Shown piece by piece: positions 24,105-31,232 of a DNA stretch of 31,232 nucleotides. Every line of letters starts with the position of its first letter. The stretch's first letter is position 1. The notes beneath the pieces were generated by a model, which saw only the letters and a list, made by a program, of their open reading frames with translations, was not told the DNA's origin and ran no database searches. The translations under genes were made by a program, and so were the position numbers. The DNA comes from Bacillota bacterium (GTDB taxonomy: Bacteria; Bacillota_E; Symbiobacteriia; Symbiobacteriales; Symbiobacteriaceae): assembly GCA_003242675.1 (NCBI GenBank), contig QGVE01000012.1:1-31232 (forward strand), given 5' to 3'.

Positions 24105-24788
24105 TCACCTTTCTTTGTGCGCCTTCGCAGCCCCGCGGATGAGCAGGACCAGCTCTTCCGGCGTGATCTGCGCCTCCGCCGCCATCGAGATCGCCTCGGC
24201 GTACTGGATCATCTGGGCCGGCGTGATGTCCACCGGTGCCGCATCCAGGCGGCCCCGGGCGAAGAAGGAGAGCGGGATGCCTGTGATGGACACCATCTGG
24301 TTCAGCACCATCGGCCCCACTTCGCAGTTCCGCTCCATGATGTCGTTGAGCGCCCGCACGGACAGGCCGAGCTGGTATGCGACCACCGGACGGGTGAAGG
24401 TCTCGGGGAACTCCTGGCACAGGAAGTCCACCACCCGGGCGAAGCGCTGCTCCACGGTCTCCAGCTCGAGCTTCCGCCGCTCCTCCGGCGAAAGCTGCTC
24501 GTAGTAGCGGGCAAAGCGCTGCCCCACCGTCCAGGCCTGTCCACCGATGAGCAGGGCCGCGCGGTCGTCGTACGGCGGCGCCTGCACCTCCCCCAGGAGA
24601 AACGCAACGCTGACCCCCAGCGCCTTCGCCAGGCGCCCCAGCGCATCGATGGTCGGGTTCACCTTTGCGCCCTTCTCCAGCTGGGAGATGTACCCGACGG
24701 CGAGACCGCTCTTCTCGCTCACCTGCTGCAGGATCATCCCCTGCTGGTTGCGGGCCCAGGCCAGCCGCTCACCCATGGTACTGTGCAT
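24105..24788 (-). CDS. XRE-family transcriptional regulator
   Basis: The 227-residue protein has a clear lambda-repressor-like HTH domain at about 6-68: GERLAWARNQQGMILQQVSE, KSGLAVGYISQLEKGAKVNP, and LGRLAKALGVSVAFLLGEV. Residues 70-227 are helical and not recognised; they may bind a ligand or dimerise. The ATG at 24788 is preceded by AGGGGGG six bases away; an earlier in-frame start lacks a ribosome site. A strong promoter with an overlapping inverted repeat (24867-24879) suggests autoregulation. The divergent spacing and the following metY gene make a link to sulfur metabolism possible but unproven. Confidence 0.85.
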   Translation of the reverse strand: MHSTMGERLAWARNQQGMILQQVSEKSGLAVGYISQLEKGAKVNPTIDALGRLAKALGVSVAFLLGEVQAPPYDDRAALLIGGQAWTVGQRFARYYEQLSPEERRKLELETVEQRFARVVDFLCQEFPETFTRPVVAYQLGLSVRALNDIMERNCEVGPMVLNQMVSITGIPLSFFARGRLDAAPVDITPAQMIQYAEAISMAAEAQITPEELVLLIRGAAKAHKER

Positions 24789-24841
24789 GGTCGCCCCCCT
24801 CTCGCCACACACGGTCCCCACACAGAGACTCTGGGGTCTTC

Positions 24842-24871
24842 ATTTTAACAGCACGTGAGACAGCAAGTCAA
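24842..24871 (-). promoter_or_regulatory. promoter of the XRE gene
   Basis: On the minus strand a -35 TTGACT (24871-24866) and a -10 TAAAAT (24847-24842) are separated by 18 bases, 54 bases upstream of the ATG. Confidence 0.65.
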
Positions 24872-24879
24872 CTATTGAC
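24867..24879. promoter_or_regulatory. inverted repeat overlapping the -35 box, candidate operator
   Basis: GTCAA-CTA-TTGAC is a perfect inverted repeat with 5-bp arms that covers the XRE promoter -35 hexamer. A further TTGAC occurs 14 bases away at 24893-24897. A repressor bound here would block RNA polymerase, which fits autoregulation by the XRE protein. Confidence 0.45.
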
Positions 24880-24910
24880 AGATTATTTTGCGTTGACGGA
24901 CAGCATTGAA

Positions 24911-24942
24911 GGGGCGCACAGGATGTCGAACCCGTGCGCCCC
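24911..24942 (-). terminator. terminator of the O-acetylhomoserine sulfhydrylase gene
   Basis: On the minus strand GGGGCGCACGGG pairs with CCTGTGCGCCCC (12 bp, one mismatch) around an 8-base loop, followed by TTCAATG. It lies 19 bases beyond the stop codon at 24962. Confidence 0.6.
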
Positions 24943-24961
24943 TTCCGCCCTCGCCGCCCCG

Positions 24962-26337
<1,376 letters not shown>

Positions 26338-26346
26338 AAAGCACAT

Positions 26347-26382
26347 GAAAAATAGCCGGGCTCCTCGGTCAGGGAGCTGGCC
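26347..26382 (-). terminator. terminator-like hairpin with T run upstream of metY
   Basis: GCC-A-GCTCC and GGAGC-CC-GGC form an imperfect stem followed by TATTTTTC on the minus strand. It is preceded by the perfect 10-bp hairpin CCGGTCTTCT/AGAAGACCGG (26386-26413). It ends transcription from the nth-prx-yaaR side or attenuates a leader of metY. Confidence 0.5.
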
Positions 26383-26537
26383 GGTCCGGTCTTCTCCCGG
26401 CACAGAAGACCGGTTGCACGCGCACCTGCGCCGCACTTGCCGGCCAGGAACTTGCCCACATCCTCCGCAGCAACAAGGGAATCCTGCACGGTGCCCGCCT
26501 CACTACCTGAAAAACCCCATTCGGCGGCAACACGACC

Positions 26538-26579
26538 GGGGCTGCCCCAGCAAAGCCATCTGCTCTGTGGGACAGCCCC
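26538..26579 (-). terminator. hairpin after the yaaR-like gene
   Basis: GGGGCTGTCCCA pairs with TGGGGCAGCCCC (12 bp, one mismatch) around an 18-base loop, six bases beyond the stop codon. On the plus strand it is followed by TGCTTTTC. The arm resembles that of the terminator at 1780-1815. Confidence 0.5.
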
Positions 26580-26585
26580 TGCTTT

Positions 26586-27035
26586 TCACATGCGCACATC
26601 CAGAAGCAGCCCGCGGATCTCGTCCACCGCGGCGAGGATCGCCAGCCGGTCCTGCTCCTGCTCCAGCACGAGCCGGGCGAGCTCCTCCAGCCGCTGGTCC
26701 ACCCGCTCGATGGTCACCATCGTCCGCTGCTCCCAGGCGGAGGAATCCCATTCTAAGTTCTGCCGGACCTCCGTCATGTGCCGGATCAGGTCGCGGAAGA
26801 GCCGGCCGATGGCCTCCCGGTACCGCCGCAGGTCCTCCTGGCTCAGCGATTCGGTCAGCCGGCGGCCCAGTTCGTCGATCTCCTGCAGGGCCCGGTCGAT
26901 CCGCTCGTTGAACTTTGAGGCGTGGGCCCGGACCAGGTGCTCCCGGAACGGCTCCCGGGTCGCGGGCGTGGCCCGCTCGCCGTGGCCGGTGGTTGCGACC
27001 CGGGTCAGGCCAGTGGTCAGCCTCACCCGTTCCAT
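26586..27035 (-). CDS. YaaR/DUF327 family protein
   Basis: The 149-residue, mostly helical cytoplasmic protein matches the DUF327 family (Bacillus YaaR, about 146 residues). It has HLVRAHASKFNERIDRAL, IDELGRRLTESLSQEDLRRYR and the conserved C-terminal DRLAILAAVDEIRGLLLDVRM (read in parts). The function of the family is not established. The ATG at 27035 was chosen because AGGGGG lies six bases upstream; an ATG six bases earlier overlaps that site. It starts 13 bases after the peroxiredoxin stop, so the two are probably co-transcribed, with nth upstream. Confidence 0.82.
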   Translation of the reverse strand: MERVRLTTGLTRVATTGHGERATPATREPFREHLVRAHASKFNERIDRALQEIDELGRRLTESLSQEDLRRYREAIGRLFRDLIRHMTEVRQNLEWDSSAWEQRTMVTIERVDQRLEELARLVLEQEQDRLAILAAVDEIRGLLLDVRM

Positions 27036-27048
27036 CGGCATCCCCCTT

Positions 27049-27492
27049 TCACGCCTGCTGCCCGAGCCCGTCGACGGCCGCGAGGATCGCCTCGGTGGAA
27101 GGCATCCCCGGCTGCACCCACCGGACAACGCCGTGCTCGTCCACCAGGATGACCGTCCGCTGGATGAGCCCCAGCGCGTTCAGCACGCCGTAGGCCCGCG
27201 CCACCTGCTTCCCCTCATCCGCGCAGATCGGGAAGCCAAACCGCATCTTCTCCGCCCACCGCTGGTGCGTGGCCAGGCTGGCGGGGTTGACCGCCACCAC
27301 CTGCACGTTGCGGGCGGCGTACTCCGGGGCCGCGTCACGCGCGGCCGCCAGCTGCCGGTTTCATCCCGGGGTGTTGTCCTTCGGGTAGAAGATGATGAGA
27401 ACGCGCTTCCGCCCCCGCAGCGCGGAGAGCGTGAACGTCCCCTCTGTGGACTCGAGGGTGAAATCCGGTGCCATCTCGCCGGGTTGGATCAT
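27049..27492 (-). CDS. selenocysteine-containing peroxiredoxin (TGA read through)
   Basis: The frame encodes 147 residues of a BCP/PrxU-type thioredoxin-fold peroxidase if one in-frame TGA (27363-27361, codon 44) is decoded as selenocysteine. Upstream is MIQPGEMAPDFTL...GRKRVLIIFYPKDNTPG. The TGA falls exactly where the peroxidatic Cys normally follows TPG. Downstream is QVVAVNPAS, then FPICADEGKQVARAYGV and RTVILVDEHGVVRWV, all in the same frame. Homology is continuous on both sides and total length is normal for the family. Selenocysteine at this position is known in PrxU of Eubacterium acidaminophilum. A hairpin follows the TGA at SECIS distance. The usual resolving Cys five residues on is absent; Cys in FPIC is the only other cysteine. 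Start: ATG 27492 after GAAGG. It is likely in an operon between nth and yaaR. A nonsense mutation is the alternative. Confidence 0.8.
27328..27346 (-). promoter_or_regulatory. candidate bacterial SECIS element in the peroxiredoxin mRNA
   Basis: Within the coding region GGCCGCG (27346-27340) pairs perfectly with CGCGGCC (27334-27328) around the loop CGUGA. The loop begins 21 bases after the UGA, and G is its second base. Both fit the published bacterial SECIS rules (loop 16-37 bases after UGA, G among the first two loop bases). CCGG (27358-27355) and CCGG (27027+300 = 27327-27324) could add a lower stem. Confidence 0.65.
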
Positions 27493-27584
27493 CGGCGCCT
27501 TCACTCCCATTCCGCTCTGGACGGCAATTCGCCACCAGCTGGCCGATTCCTCCAGCGGCGGCTCCCGTGCTGATCCGCCGCGCG

Positions 27585-28412
27585 CTAGCCGGGCTCGGCA
27601 CTCCCCTCGCTTTGGCCCTGCCCGGGCTGCGCCGTGCGCCGCCGGCCGGCCCGCCGCGCCGGCCCTCCCGCCGGCCCGGCTGCCGCGCTCTGCGCGGCGG
27701 TCCTGGTGCGCCGCCCGCTCGCCCGGGGAGTCCCCGCCGCTGGCTGGAGCCCTGAAGCCCGCCGCCCCATCCTCGGCCCGACCTGCCGGCCATACCGGCA
27801 GTGCGGCAGCAGCGGGCACTGGCTGCACTGCGGGTTCCGGGCGTGGCAGATCTGCCGGCCGTGGTGGATGAGCCAGTGGTGCGCCTGCGACCAGTACTCC
27901 CTCGGGATGCGCTCCATCAGCTGCCGCTCGGTCTCCTCCGGCGTCTGCGCGTCGGCCAGCCCGAGCCGGTTGGCGACGCGGAAGACGTGGGTGTCCACCG
28001 CAATCGCCGGGATCCCGAAGGCGTTGGAAAGCACCACGTTGGCCGTCTTCCGGCCGACCCCGGGCAGCTGGGTCAGCTCCTCCAGGGTCGAGGGCACCTC
28101 GCCGCCGTACTTCTCCAGCAGCATCCGGCTCAGGGCCTGGATGTTCTTCGCCTTGTTCCGCCACAGCCCGCAGTCGCGGATCATCTCGCCGATCTCCTCC
28201 ACCGACAGTGCGGCGAAGTGCTCGGGGCGGTTGTAGCGGGGAAAGATGCGGGCGGTGACGATGTTCACCCGGGCGTCGGTGCACTGCGCCGAAAGCACGG
28301 TCGCCACCAGCAGTTCGAAAGCGTTGCGGTGGTGGAGCGCGCACTTGGCGTCCGGATACATCTCCTGCAGCTTCTTCAGAACCGCCTCGGTGTCCACGGG
28401 AGTACGGGCCAT
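27585..28412 (-). CDS. nth: endonuclease III (DNA glycosylase/AP lyase)
   Basis: The 275-residue base-excision repair enzyme removes oxidised pyrimidines. The HhH motif LPGVGRKTANVV contains catalytic Lys122, and Asp140 lies in VDTHVFRVANRLG. The [4Fe-4S] ligands Cys189, Cys196, Cys199 and Cys205 have the standard C-x6-C-x2-C-x5-C spacing. Family members end shortly after this (about 210-220 residues). Here about 67 extra residues rich in Arg, Ala, Gly and Pro follow, a basic low-complexity tail that might bind DNA. The ATG at 28412 has ACAGGAGTG about 5 bases upstream. It lies first in a likely operon with the seleno-peroxiredoxin and yaaR; both first genes deal with oxidative damage. Confidence 0.93.
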   Translation of the reverse strand: MARTPVDTEAVLKKLQEMYPDAKCALHHRNAFELLVATVLSAQCTDARVNIVTARIFPRYNRPEHFAALSVEEIGEMIRDCGLWRNKAKNIQALSRMLLEKYGGEVPSTLEELTQLPGVGRKTANVVLSNAFGIPAIAVDTHVFRVANRLGLADAQTPEETERQLMERIPREYWSQAHHWLIHHGRQICHARNPQCSQCPLLPHCRYGRQVGPRMGRRASGLQPAAGTPRASGRRTRTAAQSAAAGPAGGPARRAGRRRTAQPGQGQSEGSAEPG

Positions 28413-28561
28413 GCTGTCACTCCTGTCTCGGTGTCCCCGGGTCCGGCTCCCGGCCGGTCCGCTGGGGACCGCTGCAGCTTTCCGGGCGGCCGCGCGTTCC
28501 GGTGCGCGTCCGCCTGACGTCGAAACAAGGGTACGACAAACTTTCGAAAGGGGGTTGGGCG

Positions 28562-29287
28562 ATGGACGCCCTGCTCGCTCGCATCCAGGCGGGACTGGCA
28601 TCGCCGGATGGGCAAAGCCGGCTGCGCGCCGCCCGGGAGATGGAGGCGCTTCTGTCGGACCGCCTGGACGAAGGCGCGTCCGACTGGACCAGGGCGGTCG
28701 ACGCCCTCCTCACCCCGATGCTGGCGGGGTTGGGGGATTCGGAAAAGGGTGTGCAGGTCCACTGCGCCAACTGTCTCGAGCTCCTGGCACACCGGTCGGA
28801 AGCGGTGATCCCGGCCCTATGCGCGGCCCTCACGCCGCCGGATGGGCGCCAGGCCTGGACGGCCGCCTTCGTCCTGGCCCGGCTCGGCCTGTGGTCCGCG
28901 GAGGTGGGCGAGGCCCTGGCGTCGGCGCTGGGCGCCCCCGACCGGGACACGCGCTGGGCGGCCGCCGGATTCGCCGTGGCCCTGGGCCGGTCGCACCCGG
29001 ACTGCGTGGCGGTGGTCAGGCGGACGCTGCGCTCGCCCAACGCCGTGGCCCGCAAGATGGCCGCATACTGCCTGGGCGCCATGGGCGAGTACGCCCACGT
29101 CGCCGCGGACCTGGCAGAGCGGCTGGCCGATCCCGAGCGGGACGTCCGCCGGGCTGCGGTCCTCGCCCTGAACCGCCTGCCCCACGTGGACCCGGCGATT
29201 CAGCGAGCCGTCGCCCGGCTCCGGCAGGACCCGGACGAGTTCGTGCGCCGGGCGGCGGACGCCGTCGCCGCACGCTGGGGCGTGTGA
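28562..29287 (+). CDS. HEAT-repeat protein
   Basis: The 241-residue alpha-solenoid protein has about six HEAT-like units, for example GVQVHCANCLELLAHRSEAV, DTRWAAAGFAVALGRSHPD, AVARKMAAYCLGAMGEYAHV, DVRRAAVLALNRLPHVDPA and FVRRAADAVAARWG. Each has the typical 'R.aAa.aLg' helix. Such proteins are scaffolds or bind phycobilin-like or protein partners; nothing more specific can be read. The ATG at 28562 has GGGGG 7 bases upstream, partly inside the palindrome CTTTCGAAAG. It is divergent from nth. Confidence 0.75.
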   Translation: MDALLARIQAGLASPDGQSRLRAAREMEALLSDRLDEGASDWTRAVDALLTPMLAGLGDSEKGVQVHCANCLELLAHRSEAVIPALCAALTPPDGRQAWTAAFVLARLGLWSAEVGEALASALGAPDRDTRWAAAGFAVALGRSHPDCVAVVRRTLRSPNAVARKMAAYCLGAMGEYAHVAADLAERLADPERDVRRAAVLALNRLPHVDPAIQRAVARLRQDPDEFVRRAADAVAARWGV

Positions 29288-29312
29288 GCAGGGCGCGGCC
29301 GGCGCAGGCCGC

Positions 29313-29708
29313 TCACGGCGCCGCAGGTCCGCGTTCCGGCGGGAGCATGTCCGCCACGAGGTCGGCGAACGACCGGGTAAGCTGGGCCTTGGTGACCACC
29401 CGGGCTCCCAGGGCCTCGGCAGCCCGCCGTGACGCCACGGCTACATGCGCGCCGAAGGCCAGGACCGGGATGCCCCTCTCCCGGGCAGCCCGGATCTGCG
29501 CCATCGCCGCCTCGCCGGCCTCCAGGTCGATGATCGCCAGGCCGGCGCCCTCGGGCAGGGGCAGCTGAGCCTCACGGCCAGGGGCGACCGGCCCGGCGCC
29601 GGCAGCGCTGAGGTCTGCGACGTGGGGCGAGTGGCCGAGGTCCCGCAGCGCGCGCTCCAGCCGTTCGGCGAAGAACAGGTCCGCCGCCAGCGCGTAGACC
29701 ACTGCCAT
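29313..29708 (-). CDS. small protein with a degenerate receiver-like fold
   Basis: The 131-residue protein alternates strands and helices as in a CheY/flavodoxin-like fold: VVYALAADLFFAERLERAL, AGLAIIDLEAGEAAMAQI, GIPVLAFGAHV, ALGARVVTKAQL. The central IIDLE resembles the phospho-acceptor strand of response regulators (Asp at its end), while the acidic pair near the N terminus and the Lys in a KPF-type motif are not convincing; VVTKAQL could be its relic. I infer a pseudo-receiver or partner-binding domain. ATG 29708 is preceded by AAGGGGG about 9 bases away. It is divergent from hemL. Its function is unknown. Confidence 0.55.
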   Translation of the reverse strand: MAVVYALAADLFFAERLERALRDLGHSPHVADLSAAGAGPVAPGREAQLPLPEGAGLAIIDLEAGEAAMAQIRAARERGIPVLAFGAHVAVASRRAAEALGARVVTKAQLTRSFADLVADMLPPERGPAAP

Positions 29709-29804
29709 CCACCGATCCCCCTTCGTTCAGCCCTACACCCTTTGGTCGCCGGAGGCCCGCCCAGCGGTGCGCCGGCGGCAGAAGCCAGGACAGGAGGATG
29801 CACC

Positions 29805-31106
29805 ATGACGTCGCGGTACGAACGCTCCACGGCCCTGTACGAACGCGCCCTGGCCCGCATCGTGGGCGGCGTGAACTCCCCCGCCCGCTCGTTCAAGTCG
29901 GTGGGCGGTGGGGCGCCGGTCTTCATGGCGCGCGGCCAGGGTCCCTACCTATTTGATGTAGACGGCAACCGGTACATCGACTACATCGGGGCCTTCGGCG
30001 CGAACATCTTCGGCCACGGCCACCCCGAGCTCGTGGCCGCCATCGCCCGTGCCGCCGAGGGCGGCACCGTCTACGGCACCCCCAACCCGTGGGAGGTCGA
30101 GCTGGCCGAGCGCATCCACCAGGCGCTCCCGTCCATGGAGCGGATCCGCTTCGTCTCCACGGGTACCGAGGCGGTGATGTCCGCCGTGCGGGTCGCCCGG
30201 GCCTTCACCGGCCGGCCGAAGGTCATCAAGATGGAGGGCTGCTACCACGGCCACTCCGACTTCGCCCTCATCGCCGCTGGCTCGGGCCCGTCGCAGCTGG
30301 GCGTCCCCGATTCGGCCGGGGTTACGGAGGGCGTCGCGCAGGACGTGATCACCGTCCCGTACAACGACCTGGACAGCCTTGGCGAGGCCCTGGACGTCTG
30401 GGGTAAGCAGGTGGCCGCGGTGCTGATCGAGCCCATCGTCGGCAACTTCGGCGTGGTCCAGCCGAAGCCCGGATACCTGGAGGGGGTCAAGCGGCTCGCC
30501 CACGAGCACGGGGCGCTGCTGATCTTCGATGAGGTGATCACCGGCTTCCGGGTCGCGTACGGCGGTGCGCAGACCGTGCTGGGGGTCGAACCCGACCTGA
30601 CGACCCTGGGCAAGATCATCGGCGGCGGCCTGCCGCTGGCCGCCTACGGCGGCCGGGAGGAGATCATGGACTGGGTGGCGCCGCTCGGCCCCGCTTACCA
30701 GGCCGGCACTCTGGCCGGAAACCCGCTCTGCATGCAGGTGGGGCTGGCCGCGCTGGAGATCCTGTCCCGTCCCGGCGTCTACGAGCGGCTGGACGCCGAC
30801 GCCGCCTACCTCGCCGACGGCCTGGTGCAGTCCGCCCGCCGCCATGGGCTTCAGGTGCAGCTCGGCCGCGCCGGCTCGATCTTCACCCTCTTCTTCTGCG
30901 ACGAGCCGGTGGTCGATTACCGGACGGCCCGGCGGTCGGATCCCGACCAGTTCGCCGCCATGTTCCGGGGGCTGCTGGACCGGGGCGTTGCGCTCGCACC
31001 CAGCCGGTTCGAGGCGTGGATCCTGACGGTGCAGCACACCCGGGCCGACCTGGAGAAGACGCTGCAGATCGCGGACGAGGTGTTCGCGCAGATGTCGGGC
31101 AAGTAG
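29805..31106 (+). CDS. hemL: glutamate-1-semialdehyde 2,1-aminomutase
   Basis: The 433-residue PLP enzyme of the C5 pathway converts glutamate-1-semialdehyde to 5-aminolevulinate for tetrapyrroles. Tetrapyrroles are also the precursors of the cobalamin that NrdJ needs. Conserved parts include GGVNSPARSFKSVGG (21-35), FVSTGTEAVMSAVRVAR (117-132), CYHGHSD (146-152) and LIFDEVITGFRV (239-250). The PLP lysine is Lys270 in LTTLGKIIGGGLPLAAYGG. ATG 29805 follows AGGAGG by 7 bases. No other hem genes are present in the window. Length is normal. Confidence 0.93.
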   Translation: MTSRYERSTALYERALARIVGGVNSPARSFKSVGGGAPVFMARGQGPYLFDVDGNRYIDYIGAFGANIFGHGHPELVAAIARAAEGGTVYGTPNPWEVELAERIHQALPSMERIRFVSTGTEAVMSAVRVARAFTGRPKVIKMEGCYHGHSDFALIAAGSGPSQLGVPDSAGVTEGVAQDVITVPYNDLDSLGEALDVWGKQVAAVLIEPIVGNFGVVQPKPGYLEGVKRLAHEHGALLIFDEVITGFRVAYGGAQTVLGVEPDLTTLGKIIGGGLPLAAYGGREEIMDWVAPLGPAYQAGTLAGNPLCMQVGLAALEILSRPGVYERLDADAAYLADGLVQSARRHGLQVQLGRAGSIFTLFFCDEPVVDYRTARRSDPDQFAAMFRGLLDRGVALAPSRFEAWILTVQHTRADLEKTLQIADEVFAQMSGK

Positions 31107-31116
31107 AGGAGACAGT

Positions 31117-31232
31117 GTGGCCCGGGGTGGATTCTGTGCCCGCTGTGCAGCACTTTCACCCGCGGGCCATCTGGCCGTCGCCCTCGATGATTCCACGCTT
31201 GTCTACATCTTTGGGAGCCCTGGCTTGCCCCG
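31117..31232 (+). CDS. possible 5' end of a gene cut by the right edge
   Basis: A GTG at 31117 follows AGAGGAG by about 5 bases, 10 bases after the hemL stop. The frame (MARGGFCARCAALSPAG...) stays open for 38 codons to the window edge. A second frame from GTG 31115 is also open. The segment also contains a long imperfect hairpin (31118-31169), which could instead end hemL. The evidence is too thin to decide. Confidence 0.2.
   Translation, partial: MARGGFCARCAALSPAGHLAVALDDSTLVYIFGSPGLP
31118..31169 (+). terminator. large imperfect hairpin after hemL
   Basis: TGGCCCGGGGTG (31118-31129) pairs with CACCCGCGGGCCA (31157-31169) with one bulged base. A 27-base loop separates the arms. No U-tract follows, so Rho-independent termination is uncertain. 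Confidence 0.3.

Noticed and set aside
27361..27363. Peroxiredoxin as a simple pseudogene
   Set aside because: The stop is TGA, lies exactly at the catalytic cysteine, has a hairpin at SECIS distance, and the rest of the frame is intact. A random nonsense mutation would rarely meet all of these.
28413..28561. Shared promoter or operator between nth and the HEAT gene
   Set aside because: Only a short palindrome CTTTCGAAAG next to the ribosome site was seen; no hexamer pair with acceptable spacing was found.

Overview
The window comes from a very GC-rich Gram-positive (Bacillota-type) genome. It combines strong purine-rich Shine-Dalgarno sites with frequent GTG and TTG starts, sigma-A-like promoters, and Firmicute families (NrdR, a YaaR/DUF327 protein, class II ribonucleotide reductase NrdJ, Sir2, AlaX). 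This combination suggests a Symbiobacterium-like thermophile; the assignment is an inference from gene content and base composition, not a database match. There are no rRNA or tRNA genes, IS elements or CRISPR arrays. The first ~100 bases look like a poor-quality contig edge.

Layout, left to right. (1) 1-2250: the 5' part of a DUF2797-like gene, several small or membrane hypotheticals, and an intergenic stretch with an orphan terminator. (2) 2255-6191, minus: nrdJ, interrupted by a 363-residue LAGLIDADG intein exactly at the catalytic cysteine, preceded by its regulator nrdR. (3) 6321-10772: a Sir2 deacylase, an HTH-like protein, a small membrane protein, a chemoreceptor-like protein without a sensor domain, and the alanyl-tRNA editing protein AlaX. 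(4) 10786-11166: a structured non-coding tandem repeat (two 146-bp copies, period 186 bp). (5) 11220-21826, minus: an 11-gene complex I operon in transcriptional order nuoB-A-C-D-H-I-J-K-L-M-N, driven by a strong promoter and lacking the nuoE/F/G NADH-oxidising module. (6) 22041-26245: HAD phosphatase, TPR protein, XRE regulator and an O-acetylhomoserine sulfhydrylase, with several inverted-repeat operator candidates. (7) 26586-28412, minus: a likely operon nth - peroxiredoxin - yaaR. (8) 28562-31106: HEAT-repeat protein, a small receiver-like protein and hemL.

The most notable feature is the peroxiredoxin at 27049-27492. Its reading frame has an in-frame TGA exactly where the peroxidatic cysteine should be, and a 7-bp hairpin follows at the distance expected for a bacterial SECIS element. 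It is best read as a selenoprotein (PrxU-like) that ordinary gene calling would split or drop. It lies just downstream of the DNA-repair gene nth, which suggests an oxidative-damage operon.

The nuo operon would build a proton-pumping membrane and quinone module that takes electrons from ferredoxin or another donor rather than directly from NADH. NrdJ (B12-dependent) and NrdR provide deoxynucleotides independently of oxygen.
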